DNA from: Molossus alvarezi
Lineage: Eukaryota; Chordata; Mammalia; Chiroptera; Molossidae
Direction: 5' to 3'
Assembly: GCA_037176705.1 (NCBI GenBank)
Contig: CM073890.1
Span: 93,920,591 to 93,984,590, forward strand
Length of the DNA stretch: 64,000 nucleotides
The notes under the pieces are model-generated. The model saw only the letters and a list, made by a program, of their open reading frames with translations, had not been told where the DNA came from and searched no databases. This document shows, piece after piece, positions 43,196 to 53,686 of the stretch. The first letter of the stretch is position 1; each line of letters starts with the position of its first letter. A program made the translations under genes and the position numbers.

Positions 43196-45904
43196 GACTT
43201 CCGGTCAAGATGGCAGCAGAGGTAAACAGGTTCTCATGTCCTTCCACAACCACATCAAAATTGCAACTAAACTATAGAACAACCATCATTTAGAACCTCC
43301 TGACATTGAGCTGAATGGAAATCCTACAACTACAAAATTAAAGAAACAACCACACCGAGACTGGTAGGAGGGGTGGAGGCAGACGGGCTGGTCCCACACC
43401 CACGTGTGGTGGATAAAAATCAGGAGGACACCTCGGCTGAGAAGGTCCTCCCTGAGGAATAAAGGGTCCCCCTCCCACACCAGGCAACCAGCTCAGGGTT
43501 CCAGTGCCAGGAAGAGAATCCCCATCACTTCTGGCTGTAAAATCAGCGAGAACTGAGGCTGAGGGAGGTGGAGGCTGCGGGAACCCCAGGCAGCTCCTCT
43601 TAAAGGGCCCGCATGTGGACTTACTCAGACTCACACCCTCCAGGCACCAGCATGGGAGAGGCAGCTTGAAAGCACCAGAGACATACAGGGAAGAACTGAG
43701 TTGTTTGGCATTGGGGTGAGGGCGGGAGAGGCAGCTTTCTCCTGGACAGACGTGCTGTCAGAGGCCTTTGTTCCTTTGGTGAGCCCTTCCCCCACAGGGC
43801 CGCCGTATGTGGGATTCCAGCAACCTGGGTCACACTATTTGCTCTGCTCTAGTGATTCCCTGAGGCCCTGTCCCACCCAACTTTCAGGTCCATCCATGCT
43901 GTTACCAGTTGCTTTTCTATAGGATTGGCTTGTCTTGGATCCTGCTTCAGATTTTCCTAAATTTTCTCAAACAAGCAGCATCTGGTCTCAGTGAGCCCCA
44001 TACCTCTCGTTAAGTGGTCCCAGGCCTGGCACTAGAAGCAGCCAGCCGAGGTTCACAACTTGGCTTTGCCTGAGCACCTCCAAGCCCAGCACAAGAAGCA
44101 GCCATTGGCAGACCGCTTCATAGCTTATGCCTGGTGGCTCCGGATAGAACACAGGCAGTGACTGACCTGGCCCCAGTGCCAGCACCCAGTGGACAGCTTC
44201 AGAACACTGTGAAGCACCACCACCCAACCACCTCCACAAGTGACACACTCAAGGAATGGACTCAGGGGTACCATAGCCTTGCTTAAGTAAGGGTTGCTCT
44301 GTGTGGGGGGCTGCTGCACAGCTGATCATCCAAGGTAGTCCGAGGTCGGTGGAGAGTGGGCACAGCCAGTCCTTGCAGCTGATCAGCCTGAGTAAAACCC
44401 TCTCATTGATGTGCCAACAGCAATCAAGACTCAATTACAACAGAAGGATGTTAAGTCCACATGAAGGGTGCACCTCGAGGGCCCAGCTGGGAAACCAGGG
44501 AGGCTGTGCCACTGGACCCTACAGGACATCTACAAAAATAGGCCACTCCAGGAAGCCCAGGAGACATAGCAACTCTACCCAATACATACAAACAAACACA
44601 GGGAGGCAGTCAAAATGAGATGACAAAGAAACAGGTCCCAAATGAAACAACAGAAGAAAACTCCAGGAAAAGAACTAAGAGAAATGGAGATAAGCAACCT
44701 GACAGATGCAGAGTTCAAAACACTGCTTATAAGGATGCTCAATGAACTTAGTGAGAACTTCAGTGAACTCAGTAAGGGCCTCAAGAGCATAAAAAAGGAC
44801 CAGTCAGAAATGAAGGAGGAACTAACTGAACTAAAGAATAATTTACAGAGATTCAATAGAAGAGCAGGTAAAGCCAAGAAGCAAACCATCGATTTGGAAT
44901 ATAAGGAAGCAAAAAACACCCAATCAGAACAGCAAAAAAAAGAATACAAAAAAATGAGGATAGTGGAAGGAGCCTCTGGGACAACTTCAAGTGTACCAAC
45001 ATTCACATCACGGGGGTGCCAGAAGGAGAAGAGAGAAAACAAGAAATTGAAAACCTATTTGAAACAACAATGACAGAAAACTTCCCTAACTTAGTGAAGA
45101 AAACAGACATACAAGTCCAGGAAGCACAGAGAGTCCCAAACAAGATGAACCCCAAGAGGCCCACTCCAAGACACATCATAATCAAAATGCAAAAGGTTAA
45201 AGACAAAGAGAGAATCTTAAAAGCAGCGAGAGAAAAGCAGTTAGTTATCTACAAGGGAGTTCCCATAAGACTGTCAGCTGATTTCTCAAAAGAAACTTTG
45301 CAGGCCTGAAGAGAGTGGCAAGAAATATTCAGAGTGATGAAAAGCAAGAACCTACAACCAAGATTACTCTATCCTGCAAAATTATCATTTAGAATCAATA
45401 GCGATATCAAGAGTTTCCCAGACAAGAAAAAATTAAAGGAGTTCATCACCACCAAGCCATTATTATATGAAATGTTGAAGGGTCTTCTTGAAGAAAAAGA
45501 TAAAAAATATGAGCAAACAAAATGGCAACAAATATGTATCTATCAACAATTGAATCAACAAACAAAATGAATAAGCAGAACAGAAAGATTTTCATAAACA
45601 CAGAGAACATTTTGTTGGTTGCCAGATGAGAGGGGAATTGGGGGAATAGGTGAAGAAGGTGAAGGGATTAAGAAGAACATATTGGTTGTTAGACTGACAA
45701 ACCTCAAAGGGAAGGGAAGGGGGTGGGTGGGAAGAAATAAACCAAAGAATTTATATGCATATATGCATAACCAATGAACACAGAGAACAGTATGGGGAAA
45801 GGCAGGAGGGGGATGGGAGTGAGGAGGAGGGGGTCAATAGGGGGAAAAGGAGGAACATCTGTAATTCATTCAACAATAAAGATAAATTTAAATAAATAAA
45901 TAAA
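43196..45904 (+). mobile_element. HAL1-like half-L1: 5'UTR, ORF1 and 3'UTR, no ORF2
   Basis: 2.7-kb element. 5'UTR begins 'gacttccggtcaagatggcagc' with the YY1-like AAGATGG. ORF1 spans 44642-45570. The ORF1 stop is followed within about 70 bp by 3'UTR-like 'ggttgccagatgagaggg' and the bat L1-type 3' end 'tatatgcataaccaatg'...'aggaacatctgtaa', then an AAAT tail. No endonuclease or reverse-transcriptase sequence is present. TSD probably aaataaataag/aaataaataaaag, ambiguous because the site is AAAT-rich. This is the architecture of HAL1 elements, which need L1 ORF2p in trans. Confidence 0.87.
44642..45570 (+). pseudogene. ORF1p of the HAL1-like element, lightly damaged
   Basis: About 309 codons in three pieces. 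44642-45073 holds the N-terminal and coiled-coil part (NELSENFSELSKGLKSI, heptad-like, then KKDQSEMKEELTELKNN). A frameshift near 44940-44965 moves translation to the frame of 45016-45309, which has the RNA-recognition part (PEGEE, then [16 protein letters not shown]) and [23 protein letters not shown]. One stop at 45307-45309 (TGA, likely from CGA by CpG decay) precedes 45334-45570 with PRLLYPAKLSF and KSFPDKKKL. Only these two defects break it, far fewer than in the L1 at 22 kb, so it is younger or was selected longer. Confidence 0.87.
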
Positions 45905-46668
45905 AGCTCAGATGACTGCAATGGTCTCCACCCTTTAAATTGAGCATGAGAATGTATTTGCTTTTAAAAAAGTGATTCCCTTCTTTGGATATCATCTCTC
46001 CCCACCATACATGAAAATCTCCATTCATCCTCTTGTCCCTTATGACCCTCAGAAACTCACCTCCTGCTAACCAGCAAACTGGATGGGAAAATTACTGAGT
46101 CATCTCTAGAGTCTCTTCTAGCTATTAATATGAGTCTCACAGGAAATGAGCCAAGAGTATACCAACTAACAACCAGCTGGCTTCCAGGGAGGACATGGGG
46201 ATTTGTGGCTTGCACATCTGAGCACTGTGAAGGAGGGCACACCACAAACTCAATGGATAATTCCTGTGTGAACCCTTTGCTTTCACTTGCTAAAAGAACA
46301 CCATTTTTTAGTGTTCCAACATGCTCAGCCAGATTTCCCCCAGGACATTGATGAGCAAATGTTGGCTGTTTACAAAGCCTGCTTATAAACCAGGGTTTCC
46401 AAATTCAGAACCCTACAGGGTCAGGCAGATCACGAGTGTGAGTGAAACTTGCTGGGACAGTCAAGAGGAACAGCCACTTCTCTGCTACAAGTAGCTAAAG
46501 CTAATACAGGAGTCTGAATCCAGTTGTTGCCAAATTTTCCCATTTTTCAAGAAAAGCCCAGTATCTGGACTTCTATAGACAGTGCCAAATTGAGCAGGCC
46601 AGACTGAGCCCTAAGCCCTCCGGTTTTTGGAATCTGCTCTTTAGCCAGGTAGGGAATAAAGTTTCCTT
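45905..46668. other. Unassigned stretch
   Basis: No feature recognised. Confidence 0.4.
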
Positions 46669-46680
46669 GTGAAGGCTTTT

Positions 46681-46746
46681 TTTTTTTTATCCTCACCCGA
46701 GGAAATTTTTCCATTTTTTGTTCAGATAGAGTGGGAGGGAGAGAGA

Positions 46747-46783
<37 letters not shown>

Positions 46784-46940
46784 CGATATGAAAGGGACAC
46801 ATCGAGTGGCTGCCACTCGCACGACCAACCAGGGCCGGGGACAAACTGCAACTGAGGTATGCGCCCTTAGCAGGAACCGAACCCGGGTCTCTCTGGACTG
46901 CAGGCCTATGCTCTAACCGCTGAGCCAAACTGGCCAGGGC
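46681..46940 (-). mobile_element. Young Ves SINE, full length
   Basis: Antisense copy with perfect 12-bp TSD gtgaaggctttt (46669-46680 and 46941-46952). An expanded GA tract (46751-46777) in the body makes Ser/Leu-rich frames that are not genes. Confidence 0.96.
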
Positions 46941-46952
46941 GTGAAGGCTTTT

Positions 46953-47649
46953 GTAAAAGACTCTGAAGGTACTTTGGTGGTCTGTGACTAGCAGTAGTCC
47001 ATCTTCCCTTCCCCTCAACTACAAAGAGCCCCAGGAGCCTCTGAAAAGAAAGTAGGTTTTATTTTTTTCTTGGATTTATTCTTAATGAAGAATAAAGAAT
47101 TTATTCATATTCTTTACAACAACAAAAATCATATGAATGTAAAGTATTTGACTCACAAAACACCTATGTGGAAATGAATTAGTGGTTAACTAGAGACAAC
47201 ATAACTCCCCTGCAAGCAACTGAAACTGTTGTACACATTAGCATGTTTGTGTGTGGGTGTGCCTTTTTTTTTTTTTTACTATAGGTATAGGTAATTGATA
47301 TTTGTTTTAACAATGATTTTTTTGTTTCAATTCCAAATCAAATTTTAGTAGGATTTTTTTTTTTTTCTTCATCAAAAACTGTAAGAGGGAAATTCTTGCC
47401 CAGAGCTGTTTTGTTTTGAATGTGGAGCTTTGATCCCTGGACCGGACCACTGTCTGACTCACAGTGAAACCACAGACAGGACATGTAACTAGAACAAATG
47501 CTAAGAACCTGCACTGGCCACAGTCCAGGCAATGGTTTAGGCCCTTCCAGCTTGTGTTATTTTACAGTAATAATGATAATACAGACAATGATGTTATTAC
47601 TTTAATTCTGCCTGTGTCTTACTTTGTGGGGAAAAAAGTTGTGAGAAAT
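46953..47649. other. Unassigned AT-rich stretch
   Basis: Several T runs (47265-47277, 47346-47360), nothing else recognised. Confidence 0.4.
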
Positions 47650-47800
47650 TCTGATTTTAAATTTCCATTTGTAAAGTGGAGATGTTAATAACTACTTGGT
47701 AGGATTTTTGTTAGCATTGGTAAGTTTAACATCTATAAAACACTTAGGAAAGTTCCCAGGGCATGGCAGAACTGAAGTGGTAGTAGGTAGTATTATTACT
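47650..47800 (-). mobile_element. MIR SINE fragment
   Basis: 'tccatttgtaaagtggagatgttaataactac' and 'tataaaacacttaggaaagttcccagggcatgg' follow antisense MIR order. Confidence 0.6.
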
Positions 47801-47931
47801 GTCAACTTTATCCTTTCATTTATGCTTTATAACCTAGCTGCTCCCAGCGTAGCCTGGGATCCTCAGTGTCAGCACCCCTGGGTGCTTCTCGGAAAGGTGG
47901 GACCTCAGACCCCTCCCTAGACCTGCTGGCT

Positions 47932-47985
47932 TTGTCCATTCGGGCTGCTATAACAAATTACCATCGACTGGGTAGCTTAAGCACC
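47932..47985 (-). mobile_element. MLT1 LTR end fragment
   Basis: 'cgggctgctataacaaattaccatcgactgggtagcttaa' is the antisense 3' end of an MLT1-type LTR, cut short. Confidence 0.6.
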
Positions 47986-48140
47986 GCTTTACAAAGTGAA
48001 CTTTGTTCTTTAAACTCTCCATATTTTAAACGTCATTGAATAATATTCAGAAATTTGAATTCCTTTGTACCATCTATACTGTATTTGCTATATCTGTGTT
48101 CAGTTTGCGCCATTATTAATACATATCTTGAATAGTCTTT

Positions 48141-48397
48141 TGTTTTTGTTAATCCTGACCCAAGGGTATTTTTCCATTGTTTTTGTTTTTTTTTTAGAGA
48201 GAGAGAATGGAAGGGAGGGAGGGAGAGAGAGACATCAATGTGAAAAAGACATATTGATTGGTTGCCTCCCATACAACCCTGACAGGGGCCAGGGATTGAA
48301 CCTGCAACCCAGGTATGTGCTCTTGACCGGAATCGACCCTGAGACCCTTCGGACCATGGGCCAATGCTCTAACTGGTGAGCTAGACTGGCTAGGGCT
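48141..48397 (-). mobile_element. Ves SINE, older
   Basis: Antisense copy, tail side at left ('aatcctgacccaagggtatttttcc'), purine body, head 'gctctaactggtgagctagactggc'. Short flanking repeat aatagtctt at 48131-48139 and about 48405-48413 suggests the TSD. More diverged than most Ves copies here. Confidence 0.88.
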
Positions 48398-49284
48398 ATT
48401 TTAAATAGTCTTAATTTAATAAAAGATTTTGGCCTACTCCTGAACAATGATGTAATGGGTTTGATATCCTAGTTTTATTTATTTTGATTATACCTTTAAA
48501 TAAATACTTAAATATTATGTTAAAAATGTCCTTCATGTGCCTCTAACAGCATCCTGAGTGTCCCTATGGTACACACACTGTCTTTTGGGCAACACTCTCC
48601 AGGTGACTCACTGTAGGAAAGTTGTGCTAAGTGATTTAATAAAGTTAAAATTATTTTTCCAATCTGAATAATCACTCTGTTTTTATTCTATTTTGTCAAT
48701 TCAAACTGAGACTGTATGATGTGACAGAAAAGATTTTACTAGTCTGAGAGACCACTTTCTAGCATGTAACTGGGCCAGATTTCTTCCTTCTTAATTTCCA
48801 TCAACATGCAGTCAGCAACTGTTATGTGCCAGGCCTTGTGCTTGGCATGGAAGACATATTGAGGAAGACAGTACCCCTTCCCTGGGTTGTGATGAGTATA
48901 GTGTATAGAAATGTGACCAGGGCAATGGTAAGGCAACGCTCAGGAAATCATGGAAGCACAGAGCAAGGCACCTGGCCCGCATGGGATCCAAGCAAGGCTT
49001 CCTGGCAAGAGCTTCAGCTCAAACCCAAAGTCTTGGCAAGGAGCAGAGGGGAGGGGAAAGCAAGCTGAACACTGGAATGTATCATGAACTGCAGACCAAG
49101 AAGCAGTAAGGCAAATCTCCCAGAGTCTCAATTTCTTGATTTGTGATGTGAAATGGAAAGGATACTTAATTCATTAGATCATTTGGAACAAACACATGAG
49201 GGTATGTGTTTATCTGTGAAAATTATGTGTCTTTATATTCAGAGATATATACACAGAGAGAGGCAGTGTCAAGTGATAGATACA
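48398..49284. other. Mostly unassigned stretch
   Basis: 48800-49030 ('ttatgtgccaggccttgtgcttggcatgg', 'caaggcttcctggcaagagc') resembles antisense L2 but is too diverged to call firmly. Confidence 0.4.
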
Positions 49285-49855
49285 AGTCCACTCCTAGTTA
49301 TATACCCCAGAGAGATAAAAACATATGTCCACACAAAAATTTGTACACAGCTATTCATAGCATCATTATTCACAATAGCCAAAAGTGGAAACAATCCAAA
49401 TATCCATCAATTGATGGATAGAGAAATAAAATGTGATGTGACTATATAATGCAATATTATTTGGCAATAAAAAGAAATGAAGTATTGATACATGCTACAT
49501 GTATGAACCTTGAAACATTACAGTAAATGAAAGAAGCCAGAAACAAAAGGGCACATATTGTATGATTCCATTTACATGAAATGTCCAGAATAAGCAATAT
49601 AACAGATTCTATAGACCTATAACCTATAAGGTCAGAAAGTAGACTAGGGGTTGCCTAAGGTTGGAGGTAGGGTAAGGGTGGCATGTGAGTGCTAATGGGT
49701 GCTGGATTTCTTTTTGAGGTAAATAAGTATTCTGAAATTGATTGTGGTAATGGTTGTATGACTCCGAATATACTAAAACCCATTAAATTATACACTTTAA
49801 ATATTTAGATTATAGTATGTGAATTATATCTTAATAAACTATTATTTTAAAAACA
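49285..49855 (+). mobile_element. Old L1M 3'-end fragment
   Basis: 'ccactcctagttatataccccagag', 'tattcatagcatcattattcacaatagcc', 'aaatatccatcaattgatgg', 'ggttgcctaaggttggagg' and 'attaaattatacactttaaat' give the old L1 3' end in order. Confidence 0.85.
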
Positions 49856-49929
49856 AGTAACAGCTAACACACTCATAGCATAATCTAGGCACAGTTGTAT
49901 GTGTTATGTATATGTTAGCCATTTAATTC

Positions 49930-49931
<2 letters not shown>

Positions 49932-49966
<35 letters not shown>

Positions 49967-50047
49967 ATGCCCCTAGCAGGAACCGAACCTGGCACTCTCT
50001 GGTCCGCAGGCCGACGCTCAACCACTGAGCCAAACTGGCCAGGGCAA
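49932..50047 (-). mobile_element. SINE of tRNA-like head plus (CA)n tail
   Basis: Antisense: a tRNA-like head (49966-50045) followed, in sense orientation, directly by (CA)n (49932-49963) instead of the usual ~170-bp body and A tail. A 10-bp repeat tttaattctt flanks the whole unit (49922-49931 and 50049-50058), so the head and CA tract seem to have inserted together. Confidence 0.8.
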
Positions 50048-50149
50048 CTTTAATTCTTACAATAACCCATGAGACAGGTACCATGATGGTCCCCAGAGGA
50101 ATATATACACTTAACTTCCACTCTACACTGTCCTGGGCTGGGAATCATT

Positions 50150-50290
50150 AAAAGCTTCAGTTTTAGACTTAGATAAACCTGGATCCTGATTGGTTTTGCT
50201 CATGTGTTAAGTGGAGATAATAATAATGCAGACAGACATCATAGGATTGGTGTCAGTACAGGGACTGTCTATAGTAAGCCATTATTAACT
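50150..50290 (-). mobile_element. MIR SINE fragment
   Basis: 'gacttagataaacctggatcctg', 'catgtgttaagtggagataataataatg' and 'cataggattggtgtcag' follow antisense MIR order. Confidence 0.65.
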
Positions 50291-50342
50291 GTGAGGATCT
50301 TCTTTTGTGTGGTATTATCACCAGTTTGAAAAAAGCATGACA

Positions 50343-50594
50343 GCCCTGGCCAGTTTGGCTCAGCGGTTAGAGCATCGGCCTGCAGACCGGAGAGTCCTGG
50401 GTTCGGTTCCCACTAAGGGCACGTACGTTGGTTGCAGTTTGTTCCCGGCCCCCTGTTGGGGTCGTGTAGGTGGCAGTCACTTGATGTGTCTCTCTCACAT
50501 TGATGTTTTTCTCTCTTTCTTCCTCCCTCTCTCCTTCCCACTCTATCTGAAGATAAATGCAAAAGTGTCCTTGGGTGAGGATTGAAAAAAAAAT
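50343..50594 (+). mobile_element. Ves SINE, full length
   Basis: Sense copy with 12-bp TSD (aaaagcatgaca 50331-50342, aaaagcattaca 50595-50606; one mismatch). A box 'tggctcagcgg' and B box 'ggttcggttcc' intact; ends 'gtccttgggtgaggattg' and A tail. Confidence 0.95.
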
Positions 50595-50606
50595 AAAAGC
50601 ATTACA

Positions 50607-51429
50607 CAAATCGAAGTAGCAGGCAGCCTAACACCCTGGAGACTTGAAGAGTCAGCTTATTATTTCTGCAAGTACAGAATTTTGTTTTCCACATTGAAAT
50701 GGTCTGGTACACTAGTGGTCTGGCAGTCTACCTTTTACATAGTGTTACTTACAATTCAAGGTTTAAATGAGGATAAAAATATTTGCCACATGCACTGAGC
50801 ATTGGAAATGTTGAAGATTTGCTTTTTATTGCATGAAAATAAGCAGAAGTGTGGGATGGAGAAAGAAATGTGTCACTTCCCTAGCACTGGCCTGCAAGGG
50901 CAGAGTGACCTTACACAAGAAGAAAACTGCCAGTAATTTCTAGCTAATCTAATTTTACATTTCTGGATTTTTTTATTTCATCTTGTGGAGACATACTTAT
51001 TCTTGGAGGAAAATAATAACAACAATGTTAGTGATAAATGAAGTTACATGAGTTTTGTTGGCCAACTCACATTGCATAGTGCTACGAAGCTCATTAGCAA
51101 GGCAGGAAAACAAATTTAAGCCCACCACACTCCTGTCACTGCCCAGAATGTTTCTTGGACAGTTTGTGACCAGAATTTTTATTTTATTTTTTTATTTTGG
51201 GGATGGCATAGTTTGCTATGGTGTAATTCAGTCTCTTCTTTCATCTCCAATAACTTTCTTTCCAACACTCAAGGAGCACATTCCTCCCCCCAGATTTCTG
51301 TACTGTGGAAAATGCACCACCATCCATTTCATTGTTCAGATCATCTTCCATTCCTCCTTTCCTCTCCTGTGTAAGTCTGTGGGTGCATGTGGTAGGCTTC
51401 CTCCAGAATGTATATTGCATCTTTTCACT
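50607..51429. other. Unassigned stretch
   Basis: No feature recognised. A 127-codon frame at 51055-51438 has no domain signal. Confidence 0.35.
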
Positions 51430-51612
51430 TCTCGCTAACTCCTTTGCCACTGCTAATCCAAGCTACCAGCATCTCCTGCCTGGACTCTTGTAATAGTCTT
51501 CTACATGCTCCCTCTGCTTCCACTGTTCTCTCGACAGTCAGTCCTCCAGAGAGCAACCAGAGGGATCTTTTAAACTAATCAGGTCGATCTCCTGCTTAAA
51601 ACATATCAATAG
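51430..51612 (+). mobile_element. L2 LINE fragment
   Basis: 'ctcctgcctggactcttgtaatagtcttctacatgctccctctgcttcc', 'agagcaaccagagggatctttt' and 'atctcctgcttaaaac' follow the sense order of L2 ORF2. Confidence 0.65.
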
Positions 51613-51651
51613 TCAAAATTCAAGTATACAGTTGGGATATGAAAAGGTGTT

Positions 51652-52138
51652 CAATGTAGCAGCACTATTTACAGTAGCTAAGATCTGGAAACAGCCCAAA
51701 TGTCCATCAGTAGACGAATGGATAAAAAACTGTGGTACATATACACAATGGAGTACTATGCAGCTGTAAGAAAGAAAGATCTCTTATCCTTTGAGACTAC
51801 ATGGAGGGACCTGGAAAGTGTCATCCTAAGTGAAACAAGCCAAACAGAGAAAGACAAGTATCATATGATCTCACTTATTTGTGGAATATAATGAACATAA
51901 CAGTCTGAGGAATGGGGTAGTCCCTGAGATGTGGAAGTGGGGTACAGACTGACAATCCCCAGAAGAGAGGGTGGTGGGGGAGAGATAAACCACAGAACTT
52001 ATATGCATGTATGCATAAACAATGTACATGGACAACAAAGCTGGGGAGAGGGTGGGGAGGGAGGGAGAGGGGGGAATCAGTGGAGGGAAAAGGAGAAACA
52101 TCTGTAACAAAAATAAATTAATTAATTTTTTTAAAAAA
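51652..52138 (+). mobile_element. 5'-truncated L1
   Basis: About 0.49 kb covering the end of ORF2 and the 3'UTR, very close to the 3' end of the 22-kb L1. The TSD is gaaaaggtgtt (51641-51651 and 52139-52149). A 63-codon frame at 51700-51891 is the last part of ORF2. The tail carries TAATT/A-rich sequence. Confidence 0.93.
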
Positions 52139-52150
52139 GAAAAGGTGTTT

Positions 52151-52308
52151 GCCCTGGCTGGTTTGGCTCAGCGGTTAGAGCGTTGGCCTGCGGTCTGGAG
52201 AGACCCGGGTTCAGTTCCCGCTAAGGGCACGTACTTCGGTTGCAGTTTGTCCCCGGCTCTGGTCGGTCGTGTGGGTGGCAGCCACTCGATGTGTCCCTTT
52301 CACGTCGA

Positions 52309-52364
<56 letters not shown>

Positions 52365-52427
52365 CCACTCTATCTGTACAAAAATTGCAAAAATGTCCTC
52401 GGGTGAGGATTAAAAAAAAAAAAAAAA
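52151..52427 (+). mobile_element. Young Ves SINE with expanded CT tract
   Basis: Sense copy inserted at the right TSD of the L1 (flanks gaaaaggtgtt at 52139-52149 and 52428-52438). A and B boxes intact (tggctcagcgg, ggttcagttcc). The CT tract at 52312-52362 is about 25 units, the longest of any Ves copy here, and likely polymorphic. Confidence 0.96.
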
Positions 52428-52440
52428 GAAAAGGTGTTCA

Positions 52441-53069
52441 ACATCATTCATCATCAGGGAAAGTAAAATTAAAGCTACCCTGAGATACTACTACACACCT
52501 GCCAGACTGGCTAATATTTTTAAAAATTAAAAGACTGACAATATTAAATATTACTGAGTATATAGAGGAACTAGTGCTCTCATACACTGCCAGTGGAAGG
52601 GAATATGTAGTGAGTTTGGAAAATTGCTGGGCAATAGCTAATAAAGCTAAACATATGCTTACTCTATGACCTAGCAATTCCACTCCTAGCTATATACCCA
52701 GGATAAATGAGTGTCTATGTCCACCAGCAGATGTTCAATAATATTTATAACAACTTTACTATAGTAGACAAAAGTTAGCAACAGTTTAATTGTCCATCAA
52801 CTATACAACAGATAAGTGGTGATATATAGATGAATCTTTTAGGCAGAACAATAAAGTCAGAGAAGATTTTGTACTATATGATTCTATTCATGAGAAGTTC
52901 AAGAATAGCCAAAACGAATCTGCAGTGATAGAAGGCCAGCTAGTGGTTCCTGGGACTATACCTTTGCTAGAGACTGGGGTGCAGGGATGGTTAGATTGGG
53001 AAGTGGCATGAGGAGACCTTCTGAGGTTTGGAAATATTCTATATTTTGAACTGGGTATTTTCATGAGGT

Positions 53070-53105
<36 letters not shown>

Positions 53106-53165
53106 GTCACCAGTTGTACACTTTCTGTGTACCCTACAATTTATGTTTAACTTTAGTTTAAGAAA
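52441..53165 (+). mobile_element. Old L1M 3'-end fragment
   Basis: 'tgagatactactacacacctgccagactgg', 'atgacctagcaattccactcctagctatatacccag' and 'gagactggggtgcaggg' give the old L1 order. It is the target of the L1 and Ves insertions at its left edge. Contains a (TG)n run at 53070-53105. Confidence 0.8.
53070..53105. repeat. (TG)n microsatellite
   Basis: About 17 TG/GT units, within an old L1 3'UTR. Confidence 0.96.
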
Positions 53166-53174
53166 GTCAATGAT

Positions 53175-53298
53175 TACTCAGTCAATATGGCTCCATGGAC
53201 TGAGCATCATTCCTTGGACTGAAAGGTCCCAGTTTGATTCCTGATGTTTCTATCTCTCCCTTCCTCTCTCTCTGAAAATAAATAAATAAATTTTTTAA
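53175..53298 (+). mobile_element. Internally deleted tRNA-derived SINE
   Basis: Only ~124 bp. Head 'gtcaatatggctccatggactgagc', B-box-like 'gtttgattcctg', then directly the CT end 'atgtttctatctctccc' and an AATA tail. 12-bp TSD aaagtcaatgat at 53163-53174 and 53299-53310. The middle of the body is missing. Confidence 0.85.
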
Positions 53299-53310
53299 AA
53301 AGTCAATGAT

Positions 53311-53675
53311 GTGTATACAGTAGGATCTACACATGAATTCATGGTCTGGCTCCTGGGTTCCTTTCCTCAGCTCGTACTTCTCATACTTCATTTCCCTGTT
53401 CTTTATGCTTCTGCCACACTAACATCTGATTTTCCCTAAACTTTTCTCTCTGTTCATTACTCCATTTCATTTTCCTCCTAGTCCCTACCATCATTGAAAG
53501 TATTTTATTTGATTACTTACTTACTTTCTGTTGTCCTCTTCTAGAATGTCAGCTACATGAGGGTGGGACACATGTCTATCTATTGTATTCACTCTTTATC
53601 CCCAGGGCCTGTGATAGGGCAATTGTATTCAGGCAATTGTTCTGTGAATTCAATGTATGATCTTCAGATATTTGT
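53311..53675. other. Mostly unassigned; possible L2 3' end
   Basis: 53540-53625 ('gaatgtcagctacatgaggg', 'tatccccagggcctgtgatag') resembles sense L2 3' sequence. The rest is not recognised. Confidence 0.4.
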
Positions 53676-53686
53676 AAAAAGTTACA

